A stretch of 64,000 bases of DNA from positions 15,541-79,540 of the forward strand of contig JAEYWK010000174.1 of NCBI GenBank assembly GCA_023431345.1, written 5' to 3'. The position numbers and the translations under genes are program-made. Every line of letters begins with the position of its first letter. Positions within the stretch are counted from its first letter, which is position 1. The DNA comes from Pseudomonadota bacterium (GTDB taxonomy: Bacteria > Myxococcota_A > Polyangia > Polyangiales > Polyangiaceae). Below, one piece after another: positions 8,795 to 16,853 of this stretch. The notes below the pieces were generated by a model, which worked only from the letters and a program-made list of their open reading frames with translations, searched no databases and was not told the origin of the DNA.

Positions 8795-10405
8795 TCACTC
8801 GTACGCCACGACGGGCGGGACGCTCAGGTGCAAGTTGGCGGCGGTCGTCTCGAGCAGGCGCGCTTTACGGCCGATGTCGTCGAAGCCGAGCCAATCGACG
8901 AAGCGCCCGCCCGCGGTCGTGCCCACGTACAAGATGCCTCCGAGCTGAGGCGCGGACTGGAAGGTCGCGATGCCTTCCGCGGTCGTGCCCACGGCCAAGT
9001 CGAAGCTGCCGAGCCCGATGACGGAGGCCTCGCGTCCCAGCCCCAGCAGGTATTGATGGGTCTTGGCGACGGCGGCGCCGGGCGCTCCGCGGTTGGCTTC
9101 GTGCAAAGTCAAGAGCCCAGCCTCGTCGCTGTCGAGCAAGCGAAACTGTGCGCGCTCGACGGGGTGCGGTGCGTCGAACAGCTCTTCACGAGCGACTGGT
9201 TGGCCCTGCTCGAGCGCGATGGTGAGCAGCGGGTCGCGTGGATAGTAGAGCCGCGACGAGTCGCTGGAGCTCACCAGCGATGCCCCCGTCACGTCCGAAA
9301 GCCCCAGCGGCCGCAGGCTCGGCGTCGCGCTCGAGGTGCTGGCGGGCACGCCCCAGACGTATCGCTCACCCGACCAGTTGGAAGCGACGAGCAGGTCATC
9401 CGTGAGCAAACCCACGTCATTGACGTCGGGCAAGTCGGGGAAAGCCACGAGCGTACGCGCCCTCGCGTCGCCGTAAGATAGGGCCGCCACGGGCACCCCG
9501 AGCGCTTCCCCTCCCACCGTCAAGACGAAGCGCGGCGCCCGCGGAGCCCAGCGGAACTTGGCGGTCGGAAACGCTGCCAGCGCGCTCGACAGCTCGGGCG
9601 AGGGCCAGAGCTCCGTGCCGACCAGCTCGTAAATATCGCGGCCCGCCTCGCTCGTCACGAGCACGAAGGAGCCGTCCCCCGACCACTCGGCGCGCGCGTG
9701 GCAATCGTTGAGCAGGCGTTGCGATAGCCACGGGGCGGAGAGAAAGACCAGATCGCAGCGCTCATCGACGTAGAGCACACCCGCTTCGTTGGCTTCGAGC
9801 AGCACGCTGGACGGGGCCTGCGCTCCGCTGCCATCCGTCGCTCGCGGCGGAAGTCGCGAGAGCTCCGTCACCTCCAGCGTATCGAGATCGATCCAGGAAT
9901 AAGCGCTGCGGTAGACGCGCCCTTCCTCCGTCAACGCGGCGTTCACCGTGAGCAGCGCACGCTCTCCGATCCAGGCGAGTTGGAACAGGGGGTCGCTCAG
10001 GCTCGCGCCCTCGATGCGCGTCGGAGCAAAGTCGTCCTCTGCATCGGCCACCCAAAGCTGGTTGAACGGAGCAGGGGTGAGCTCCGTGGCCGACAGGCCG
10101 TAGGCGAAGCGGCGACCGCTCGGTGAAAAGCTCGTGCGCGCCGCTCGGTAACCGGTCTGCCCGAGATCCACCACGCGCGGGGCGCTCGGGCGCTGGAATT
10201 CGATGAGCTCCAGACGTCGCGCCTCGTCGTTGACGACGAAGTAGCGGCGCAGGTCCGGACGCTGCAGCACGGCCGGAACCAGCTCCTGCGTGTCGCCGGG
10301 GGGCGCGTCGGGCGCCGTGGGAGGGCTCGGATCGCTGCTGGTGCGACCGCAGGCCGCGAGCAGCAACGCGGTCAGCGCCAAGAATCGATCTCGATGGCTC
10401 GTCAT
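8795..10405 (-). CDS. Lipoprotein with beta-propeller-like repeats
   Basis: 536 aa from the ATG at 10405. The signal peptide ALTALLLAACG gives a lipobox cysteine. The mature part reads as repeated TolB/WD40-like blades (RTSFSPSGRRFAYGL, LWVADAEDDFAPTRIEGA, DSSRLYYPRDPLLTIAL). This pattern is typical of periplasmic or surface propeller proteins with binding roles. No catalytic motif is visible. It lies back to back with the convergent lipoprotein gene ending at 8792; the two proteins share overall style (lipobox, blade-like repeats) but I cannot show homology by eye. It is not obviously in an operon: the HPP gene upstream ends at 10457, 51 bases away on the same strand, so co-transcription is possible. 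Confidence 0.75.
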   Translation of the reverse strand: MTSHRDRFLALTALLLAACGRTSSDPSPPTAPDAPPGDTQELVPAVLQRPDLRRYFVVNDEARRLELIEFQRPSAPRVVDLGQTGYRAARTSFSPSGRRFAYGLSATELTPAPFNQLWVADAEDDFAPTRIEGASLSDPLFQLAWIGERALLTVNAALTEEGRVYRSAYSWIDLDTLEVTELSRLPPRATDGSGAQAPSSVLLEANEAGVLYVDERCDLVFLSAPWLSQRLLNDCHARAEWSGDGSFVLVTSEAGRDIYELVGTELWPSPELSSALAAFPTAKFRWAPRAPRFVLTVGGEALGVPVAALSYGDARARTLVAFPDLPDVNDVGLLTDDLLVASNWSGERYVWGVPASTSSATPSLRPLGLSDVTGASLVSSSDSSRLYYPRDPLLTIALEQGQPVAREELFDAPHPVERAQFRLLDSDEAGLLTLHEANRGAPGAAVAKTHQYLLGLGREASVIGLGSFDLAVGTTAEGIATFQSAPQLGGILYVGTTAGGRFVDWLGFDDIGRKARLLETTAANLHLSVPPVVAYE

Positions 10406-10456
10406 GCTCGCCCCAGCCTCAGCCGCGCCCGTCAGCGTAGCATGGCCCGGTCGAGG

Positions 10457-11572
10457 TCAGGCGACTGACGCGCGCGACGCGCCCTGGGCGACCTGCACTC
10501 GCCCCACGACCGCCAGCAAGTCGGTTTGGGTGACGAGGCCGAGCAGGCGGCCCCGCGCGTCGACGATCAGCGCTTCGCGCGCGCGGCCCCGCGAGAGCAG
10601 GTGGAACAGCTGGTTGATGGGGCTGTGCTCGAAGGCGCGCTCGAAGTCGATGGAAGGCAGCTCGCCGACGTGCGTCTTCGGCGACGCGGCGAGGGTAGCG
10701 AGGTCGACGGCGCCGTGCACGACGCCGTGCGAGTCCACGACGGGCAGCACGCGCAGGGCATGCTCGCGTAACCGAGCGAGGGCCACGTCGCTCTCGTCGT
10801 CGACGTGAGCCGTCACGAGATCGCGCGACATGACGTCGCCGCACGTCAGCTTGCCGTGCAGGCGCCGGTGCGCCTCCTCTTCGACGTGGCGGAACAAGGC
10901 GAACAAATCCTCGCGCTCGACGTCGAGCGGCGTCCCCAGGCGCTGCAGCGCCGCGTCGATGTCGGCGGCGGAGAAGCCGACCCGAAACTCGGGCGGAGCG
11001 TCCGCGGTGCCATGTGCGGACACGGGCAGGGTCGCCACGTGTGGGTAGCTGCGGCGCACCAAGTTGTTGAACACGATGCCCGCCGCCACCAAGAGCAGCG
11101 AGCTGATCGCCACCGGCACGAGCGCGAAGCGATAGCCCGCCTCCGTGATGGCGGGGCCGCCGATCACGGCCGTGAGCGCCACCGCGCCCGCGGGCGGGTG
11201 CAAGCATCCGAGCAAGCTGGTGACGGCGATCGTCGCCGCCACCGCCACCGCGCCCGCGCAGTACGCATCATCGATGAAGCGCGCCGCCGTCACGCCGATC
11301 AACGCCGCTAGCACGTTGCCCGCCACCACCGGCCACGGCTGCGCGAGCGGGCTCGCCGGCACTCCGAACACGAGCACCGTCGAGGCGCCGATCGGCGCGA
11401 TCAAGAGCGGCACGTGCTCGAACGAGCCGAGGCATGCGCGCAAGCAGAACGCGGTCACCAGTAAGCCCACGAGCCCGCCGACGCTGGCGTGCAATCGTTC
11501 GTGCACGGATACGGGCGCGCGCAGCGGCTTGAAGCGTGCGATCCAGGCGCGACCGGCAAGGCTGAGGCTCAT
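10457..11572 (-). CDS. HPP family membrane protein with C-terminal CBS pair
   Basis: 371 aa from the ATG at 11572. The N-terminal 190 residues hold several membrane segments and the family signature LHPPAGAVALTAVIGGPA. The C-terminal 120 residues form two CBS domains (TCGDVMSRDLVTAHVDDESD, LRVLPVVDSHGVVHGAVDL; then EALIVDARGRLLGLVTQTDL). CBS pairs usually bind adenine nucleotides and gate the attached protein. HPP proteins of cyanobacteria and chloroplasts have been reported as nitrite transporters; a related role here is only a guess, though the window does hold a nitrite-producing pathway 38 kb away. An in-frame ATG at 11647 is less likely because the extra residues are basic and unlike a leader. 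Confidence 0.85.
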   Translation of the reverse strand: MSLSLAGRAWIARFKPLRAPVSVHERLHASVGGLVGLLVTAFCLRACLGSFEHVPLLIAPIGASTVLVFGVPASPLAQPWPVVAGNVLAALIGVTAARFIDDAYCAGAVAVAATIAVTSLLGCLHPPAGAVALTAVIGGPAITEAGYRFALVPVAISSLLLVAAGIVFNNLVRRSYPHVATLPVSAHGTADAPPEFRVGFSAADIDAALQRLGTPLDVEREDLFALFRHVEEEAHRRLHGKLTCGDVMSRDLVTAHVDDESDVALARLREHALRVLPVVDSHGVVHGAVDLATLAASPKTHVGELPSIDFERAFEHSPINQLFHLLSRGRAREALIVDARGRLLGLVTQTDLLAVVGRVQVAQGASRASVA

Positions 11573-11723
11573 GGAGTCGCGCGATATAGCCGACCGAGCG
11601 CGGCCGCGCAGCAACGACGAGCGACGTTTCTGGCCGTGAAAATGCATAAAGGCGGCTGCCCGGACTGGGCGCCGCCTTGGGTCTGGCGCGTTACTGCGGC
11701 CGCTCAGCGGGCGCGGGCGCTCT

Positions 11724-11909
11724 TCAGAGGAACTCCTCAGGGATGGGTTGCGGCCCGGGCACGATCCCGGCGATATCGGGATCCTCGCCGGCGGCGTTCG
11801 GGGTGCGGTTGTTGCGGTCGGACTTGCGCTGCTCTCGGCGCGCGGCCTTGTCCTGTTGCTTCTCCTGGCGAGCCTTTTCCTTGTTGCGCTTGTTCAGTGA
11901 GATCGGCAT
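11724..11909 (-). CDS. Small highly charged conserved protein
   Basis: 61 aa from the ATG at 11909, chosen because AAAGG lies about 5 bases upstream; an ATG at 12023 in the same frame has no binding site and would add a Pro-rich leader. The product begins MPISLNKRNKEKARQEKQQD, is dominated by Lys/Arg/Glu/Gln, and ends with EDPDIAGIVPGPQPIPEEFL. I associate this shape (basic helix followed by an acidic, Pro-rich tail) with short conserved proteins of delta-proteobacteria with no assigned role; a nucleic-acid or ribosome contact would fit the charge. The upstream 344 bases (11910-12253) hold no other gene that I can support apart from the plus-strand promoter-like element listed separately. Confidence 0.6.
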   Translation of the reverse strand: MPISLNKRNKEKARQEKQQDKAARREQRKSDRNNRTPNAAGEDPDIAGIVPGPQPIPEEFL

Positions 11910-12175
11910 GGGACCTTTCGGGTTGGGCCCGGGCGCGGTGGCGGGCGCTGAAATGACGGGGGCGAGGTCACGGGGCCGAGGTCGTCGCGCGACCTCGGCG
12001 ATGAGCTCGAGCAATCGATTCACTATGAAGCAAACTTGGCGCCGAGGCTTCGAATTGTTTGTGATTGTTGCGCGGGTAGACGGCTGTTCAGATCGGCCGT
12101 GCGGTTAGGCGAACCCCGGGCGCGAGAAATCGCGGAAAAGAACGGCAAAGTGTAGCGGCGGGCGAGGGGCGGCTG

Positions 12176-12204
12176 TTGACCTAGCGGGCAAAGCGCACTA
12201 CACT
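12176..12204 (+). promoter_or_regulatory. Promoter-like element pointing away from any annotated gene
   Basis: TTGACC at 12176-12181, a spacer of exactly 17 bases, and TACACT at 12199-12204 match the sigma-70 -35/-10 boxes at 9 of 12 positions. It points to the right, into the 3' end of the histidine kinase gene, which is on the other strand. About ten bases after the -10 box a GTG (12214) opens a 39-codon frame, and a 7-bp stem hairpin follows at 12272-12291. A match of this quality can occur by chance; there is no direct evidence for transcription. Confidence 0.3.
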
Positions 12205-12253
12205 CGGCCTTCTGTGCGGCGTGTGTTTGCTCGCCTTTTCGCAGGCTTTCACG

Positions 12254-14236
12254 TCACGAGCGCAACTGCCCGCCGGCGCCTAGACGCCGGCCGAGTGCTT
12301 CTTCGATGGCAGCCCACAGGGCGCTGGCGGTGAACGGCTTGGCCAGCACCGGGTACCCCAGCTGCGAGTGCGTCGCCTCGTCGCTGTAGCCAGTCATGAA
12401 GAGCACGCGCGGCGTCGCCCCTGCTCGCGCGAGGCGCTGGACCAGCTCCGGCCCTCGCATCTGCGCCATCGCGACGTCACAGAGCACGAGGTCGATGCCT
12501 CGCCCCTGCTCGGCCCAAAGGCGGATCGCCTCTTCCGGTTGGCTGGCCATCGTCACGGCGTGCCCGCGAGATGCGAGCATGCGCTTGGTGACCTCACCCA
12601 CCATCGGCTCGTCGTCGATGATCATCACGCTCAGCGGCCGCGTCGTGTCTCGCGCGCGCTCCGCCGTCGGCGCAGGACTTGGGGGCTCGCTGCGCGAGGC
12701 GGTCGCCGGCAGCAGCATCATGAACACGGAGCCGCCTTTCGGCCGCGTGTCGACGCGCACCGTACCGCCGTGTTGCTCTGCCGTCCCGAGCACGGTCGCG
12801 AGCCCCAGGCCCGTGCCGCCCGCGTGGCTGCGCGTCGTGTAGAACGGCTCGAAGATGTGGGGAAGATCAGCCTCGCTGATGCCGGGCCCCTCGTCCTCCA
12901 CCGCGACCTCGACGAAGCGCTCGCCGGAGAGTCGCCGCTCGCGCGTCGAGATGCGCACCACGCCGCCGTAAGGCATCACGTCTCGCGCGTTCACGACCAG
13001 GTTGACGAGCGCTCGCTCGATCTCGAGCGGATCCACGCGCAGCAGCGGTAGGTGCGGAGCGAGGTCGGTCTCTAGCCGCACTTCGTCGCCGACGAGGCGG
13101 GTCATCAGCGTCATGGTCGAGCGGACGAGCTCGTTCGGCTGCACGAGCTTGAGCGACAGCTGGGCTTTACGCCCGAACGCCAGCAGCCGGCGGGTCAAGC
13201 CCGCCGCCGACGCCAGCGCACGCAGTGAGTCCTCGAGCTCGGGCGCGTCGGGTATCCGCTCCGACAGCAGCTCGAGGTTACCGGTGACGACCGTGAGCAG
13301 GTTGTTGAAATCGTGCGCGATGCCGCCCGCTAGTCGACCCACCGCTTCCATCTTCTGGCCATGAGCCAGCTCTTCGCGCATACGAATTTGTTCCGTCACG
13401 TCGAGCATGGTGCCGCGCAGCTCTTGGCGCCCGTCGGCGCCGCTCGTGAGCAGCGCGTTCAAGCGCACGTGCCGCGTCTCGCCGTCTCTTAGCAGTTGGC
13501 CGTGGAGCTCGCCGCCGCTGGGCTCGGCGAGGATCCGCTCGTACGCCGCGCCAAAACGCTCCCTATCGGCGGGAGCGATGCGCTCGAAGAAGGCCTCGAC
13601 GCTCGGGCTCGAGTCTTCGGGCAGTCCGGCGATGCGACGAAACTCCCTCGACCACTCGAGCTCACCCGTCGCGGGCACGAAGCGCCAGCTGCCCAGCTTG
13701 GCGGAGCGTTGAGCCTCCTCCAACAGATTGAGCGTGCGGCGTAGCGCCGCCTCCGCCTCGAGGCTCTCGGTGCGATCGAGCACGGCGCCGACGACGCGCC
13801 GAGGCGCGCCCGTCGCGTCGAACAGGTAGAGACCCGACGCGGTGGTGTGTCGAATCGAGCCGTCGGGTCGCACGATGCGGCAGTCGACCAGCGGCAACAC
13901 TCCGTCTTTGATGCCTTGCACGGACATGGCTCGTGCGCGCGCGCGATCCGCCGGGTGCACGGCGGCGAAGAACGCCTCGACGGAGGGCTTGGCCTCCCCG
14001 GGCTTCGAGCCGAGGATTCGGTACATCTCGTCCGACCAGGTGACGCGCCCGCTCTCCATGTCCCACGTCCAAGTGCCGAGGTGCGCCACGCGCTCGGCTT
14101 CGTTGAGCAGCTCCTCTCGCTCTGCGAGGGAGGTGCCGTCGACCTCCTCGTAGCGCGCGGCGGCGCGGTGCAGCTCGGCGACTCTGGCGCGCAGCGCCAC
14201 CACTTCGCGCTCGAGCGCGTCATCCCCAGTGGCCAT
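12254..14236 (-). CDS. PAS-PAS hybrid histidine kinase with receiver domain
   Basis: 660 aa. Domains in order: two PAS_3-type domains (residues about 45-160, starting HLGTWTWDMESGRVTWSDEM, and 175-285, starting KLGSWRFVPATGELEWSREF), a HisKA domain with the phosphoacceptor in GGIAHDFNNLL (His308), a HATPase domain (VNLVVNARDVM; VEDEGPGISE; GGTGLGLATVLG), and a C-terminal receiver (MIIDDEPMVGEV, LVLCDVAM with phosphoacceptor Asp587, LAKPF). There are no membrane segments, so it senses an intracellular signal. No partner regulator lies next to it; the attached receiver may pass the phosphate on to an unlinked protein. The stop lies 18 bases from the end of a GC-rich hairpin that overlaps the last codons. 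Confidence 0.92.
   Translation of the reverse strand: MATGDDALEREVVALRARVAELHRAAARYEEVDGTSLAEREELLNEAERVAHLGTWTWDMESGRVTWSDEMYRILGSKPGEAKPSVEAFFAAVHPADRARARAMSVQGIKDGVLPLVDCRIVRPDGSIRHTTASGLYLFDATGAPRRVVGAVLDRTESLEAEAALRRTLNLLEEAQRSAKLGSWRFVPATGELEWSREFRRIAGLPEDSSPSVEAFFERIAPADRERFGAAYERILAEPSGGELHGQLLRDGETRHVRLNALLTSGADGRQELRGTMLDVTEQIRMREELAHGQKMEAVGRLAGGIAHDFNNLLTVVTGNLELLSERIPDAPELEDSLRALASAAGLTRRLLAFGRKAQLSLKLVQPNELVRSTMTLMTRLVGDEVRLETDLAPHLPLLRVDPLEIERALVNLVVNARDVMPYGGVVRISTRERRLSGERFVEVAVEDEGPGISEADLPHIFEPFYTTRSHAGGTGLGLATVLGTAEQHGGTVRVDTRPKGGSVFMMLLPATASRSEPPSPAPTAERARDTTRPLSVMIIDDEPMVGEVTKRMLASRGHAVTMASQPEEAIRLWAEQGRGIDLVLCDVAMAQMRGPELVQRLARAGATPRVLFMTGYSDEATHSQLGYPVLAKPFTASALWAAIEEALGRRLGAGGQLRS
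12272..12291. terminator. GC-rich hairpin at the 3' end of the kinase gene
   Basis: GCCGGCG (12272-12278), a 6-base loop and CGCCGGC (12285-12291) form a perfect 7-bp stem. It sits inside the last codons of the kinase frame, read on the minus strand, and about 70 bases downstream of the plus-strand promoter-like element. No T-run follows on either strand, so a role as terminator is weak; codon constraint alone could produce it. Confidence 0.2.
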
Positions 14237-14388
14237 CGAGCAGCATTATACTACCGGGCGCCGGCATCCGGGACGAAGTCGGCGAGATAGGGGGAAATTC
14301 GCTCGATTCCGTGGGAGGGGCGCGACGACTGGTGTCGCTGTCAAATTGCTGACATAGGGCTGTCGTGGGCCTGCGGCCGTCTGGGGGC

Positions 14389-14826
14389 ATGAAAAGCGAC
14401 ATCGAGAGCAACGTGAAGAGCGACATCAAGCAGCACCGCGGCGCCTGTCTTTGCGGCGACGTTCGATTCGAGGTGGCGCTCGACGCCTCCAAGGGCTCGC
14501 GCTGCAACTGCACGCTGTGCACCAAGCTCGGTGCCACGGGCGCCGTCGTGAAGCCGAGCGCGTTCCAGCTGCTCGGTCCGAAGTCGGCCTTGGCGTCGTT
14601 CACGCGCACGCCCGAGATTGGAAGCCGCTACTTCTGCGCGCGCTGCCACGTCTATTGCTTCGGGGAAGGGCACCTCGAGGTGCTTGGTGGCGATTTCGTG
14701 TCCGTAAACCTGAACTGCATCGACGACTTCGATGTTACTCGCGCCGAGCTCGTGCACTGGGATGGTCGTCACGACAACTGGGCGGCCGGGCCCCGCTCTG
14801 CGCCTTGGCCGCTCGACGCCGCGTGA
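14389..14826 (+). CDS. GFA family (CENP-V/GFA) zinc-binding protein
   Basis: 145 aa from the ATG at 14389, which has TGGGGG just upstream; a GTG at 14365 in frame is the alternative. The family blocks are all present: HRGACLCGDVRFEV, the RCNCTLCTKLGAT pair of cysteines, and RYFCARCHVYCFGEGHLEV, giving the cysteine ligands for two zinc ions. PF04828 members were named after a glutathione-dependent formaldehyde-activating enzyme, but most have no proven substrate, and that label should not be taken as function. It is a single-gene unit, convergent with the ketosynthase-like gene; the short gap holds a 16-base tandem repeat. Confidence 0.88.
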   Translation: MKSDIESNVKSDIKQHRGACLCGDVRFEVALDASKGSRCNCTLCTKLGATGAVVKPSAFQLLGPKSALASFTRTPEIGSRYFCARCHVYCFGEGHLEVLGGDFVSVNLNCIDDFDVTRAELVHWDGRHDNWAAGPRSAPWPLDAA

Positions 14827-14874
14827 GTGACGCCGGGCTCAGGTGACGCCGGACTCAGGTGACGCCGGCCGACG
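14827..14874. repeat. 16-base tandem repeat between convergent genes
   Basis: GTGACGCCGGGCTCAG (14827-14842) is followed directly by GTGACGCCGGACTCAG (14843-14858) and then a third, half-matching copy GTGACGCCGGCCGACG (14859-14874). The next bases, CGGGTGACCCG, form a further small palindrome. The repeat lies just after the GFA stop and before the ketosynthase stop, so it may work as a transcription barrier or simply be slippage DNA. Confidence 0.7.
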
Positions 14875-14901
14875 CGGGTGACCCGAGCTCTGGCGTCGTC
14901 G

Positions 14902-16503
14902 TCAGCGGTCCCGCGTTCGATCGCTGATTCCGGGCTCGAACGCGCGCGAGACGACGCAGGCGTTCACGCCCCCCACGCCCATGCTGAGCTTGCCGGCGAC
15001 GGCGGCTGCGGGCTCGTCGAGGGTCAAGGCTTGGTCGAGCACGAGCGTTTGCCCGAGCTCACGGATGGCCTCGTTCATCTCGCTCGCCTGGAGGCCAGTG
15101 CCGTACACCCGTCCCTCGGCGAGGCCCAGGTATTGCGCCGTGAGCTCCCAGCCGCCACCGACGCCCATGCCGTGCCCGAACGAGCCCTTGCGCGCGGTCA
15201 CGGCGGCCTCCCTCGGCACGACGCTGCGCAGGTTCTGAAGCTCTTGGTAGTCACCGGGCGTAGCCGTAGCGTGCAGGTCCCACGTCGCGACCTCGCTCGG
15301 CGCCACGCGCGCTGCCTCGAGCGCCTGGCGTATCGCGGTGCGCGGCCCTTCCTCCGACGGAGTGATGATGTGGTCGGCGTCCGAAGAGACTCCCACTGCC
15401 AGCGGCTCGATGCCGAGCGGTCGAAACCCCAGCCGCTGCCCGTACTCGAGATCGCCGATGATCCAGACGCAGCCGCCGCCCGCCACGTGCGTACCTTTCA
15501 AGCCCGTCAGCGGCTTGGAGAGCGCGCCATCGGCAGCCAGCACGCGCGCGCCGTAGAAAGCGCCGACGCATAGCGGGTGAGGCGGCGGGTCAGCGCTGCC
15601 CAGCACCACCAGCTTCGCCTCGCCGCGCTCGATCGCGTCGATGCCGAGCTTGAGCGCCACGCCGAACGTCGAGCAGGCGGCTACGGGAGAGAACGCAAGA
15701 CCGCTGATTTTGCCGAGCATCGAGATTTGCGAGGCCGGCATGTTGGCGATGTTCCAAAGCACGTTCGGCGACACTCGATCCCAGGGCGCCGGTGGCGAGC
15801 CCCATTTCTGCTCGAGGGCCGATAAAGCTCGCCGCTTGTCGCGCAGCAGCTTCATCTTCCCCGCCGTCACGTCGCCCTCGACGGCGGGGCTCTCGATCAC
15901 GCTCAGCTCTTTCAAATATTGACGCAGCCCGTCGGACTTCGCGGCCCAGTGCGCGAACCAGGCGTCCTCGGCCTGCTCGCGCGCGTCGGGATCGGAGAGG
16001 GTAGCGGGATCGGTCAACGGCACGTCGCCGCCCCGCGCGCGGTACTCGGCGTGGGCGGCGTTGCGCTCGGGGTGAGACCAAAAGCGATTCCAACGGCGTT
16101 GAGCGCGGTACAGCTCGACGGCGGAGCCGTAGATGGTCGGATAGGCGCCGAGCGCGTTGCCGACATACACGTGCGCTTGCGTGCCGAGCTCTTGCAGAGC
16201 CCGCTCGATGCCTGGGTTCTGCTGGAGCGCTTGGATGAACGACGCGATCGCGTAGAGCGAGGTTTCGTCGAGCTTGTCAGTCAGCTGCTTGTAGCGGCTC
16301 GGCGGGAACCGCTCCGCGATCCAGCCTTCGTAGGCCTTGAAGTCCAGTCGAGGGCGGCCGACGAGGAAGGTGTCGGGGCCAAAACCGTCGAAAGGCTCGA
16401 GGTGGGAGGCGCCGCCGAGAGCGCGTAGGCCCGCCTCGAATTCTTGGATGTCGGCGGCTCCAGGGGCGACGAGGCCCCAACCAAAAACGGCTACTCTCGT
16501 CAT
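14902..16503 (-). CDS. Stand-alone beta-ketoacyl synthase-like protein
   Basis: 533 aa, longer than FabF (about 410). The N-terminus RVAVFGWGLVAPGAAD matches the KAS fold. The catalytic triad is complete: VAACSTFG (Cys277), DLHATATPGDYQE (His411) and KGSFGHGMGVGGG (His444), so it should condense or transfer acyl chains. The first half carries an insertion of roughly 100 residues (from about residue 125 to 230) that is absent from FabF. No acyl carrier protein, ketoreductase or other fatty-acid/polyketide gene is next to it, so the pathway is unknown. The protein could serve unusual fatty-acid or lipid synthesis. The promoter region is shared with the plus-strand gene at 16854, 350 bases away. 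Confidence 0.85.
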   Translation of the reverse strand: MTRVAVFGWGLVAPGAADIQEFEAGLRALGGASHLEPFDGFGPDTFLVGRPRLDFKAYEGWIAERFPPSRYKQLTDKLDETSLYAIASFIQALQQNPGIERALQELGTQAHVYVGNALGAYPTIYGSAVELYRAQRRWNRFWSHPERNAAHAEYRARGGDVPLTDPATLSDPDAREQAEDAWFAHWAAKSDGLRQYLKELSVIESPAVEGDVTAGKMKLLRDKRRALSALEQKWGSPPAPWDRVSPNVLWNIANMPASQISMLGKISGLAFSPVAACSTFGVALKLGIDAIERGEAKLVVLGSADPPPHPLCVGAFYGARVLAADGALSKPLTGLKGTHVAGGGCVWIIGDLEYGQRLGFRPLGIEPLAVGVSSDADHIITPSEEGPRTAIRQALEAARVAPSEVATWDLHATATPGDYQELQNLRSVVPREAAVTARKGSFGHGMGVGGGWELTAQYLGLAEGRVYGTGLQASEMNEAIRELGQTLVLDQALTLDEPAAAVAGKLSMGVGGVNACVVSRAFEPGISDRTRDR

Positions 16504-16662
16504 TTCAGTCGGTCGGCGAGCAGCCCGAGCCGCTCGAACGGCGCGACTCTGCCAGCGCGACCCATGGAGTCAAACCGCGCTTTTTACGCTGCTTTGCGTC
16601 ACGAGCGTTTCGCAACAAATGCGCAGATCCTACTACACGCCGGGAGGCCGGTCAGGGCCCGT

Positions 16663-16739
16663 TGTGCAAACGGCAAGCGCCGAGGCGCGCGGCTGCGCAC
16701 GATGTGCAAGCGGAGCTGCACAGTTCACATGCTGTGCAA
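16663..16739 (+). promoter_or_regulatory. Three phased TGTGCAA boxes plus an inverted repeat
   Basis: TGTGCAA occurs at 16663-16669, 16703-16709 and 16733-16739, each followed by A or G and then C. The spacings are 40 and 30 bases, whole multiples of about ten, so the boxes would face the same side of the helix. The third box also forms the right arm of a perfect 7-bp inverted repeat, TGCACAG (16717-16723) and CTGTGCA (16732-16738), with 8 bases between. The array lies about 115 bases upstream of the start at 16854 and 160 bases upstream of the divergent ketosynthase start. A cluster of operator sites is a plausible reading. Confidence 0.35.
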
Positions 16740-16853
16740 ACCAAGCGCGTGCAGCGCGCGCCAAGTCTGCGATTCCGGGAGCGCGCGGCGCCGCACGGCG
16801 ATGGCACGCGAGCTGCTTAGTGAATGACTCAGGCCCGCATCACGGAGGCTGCC

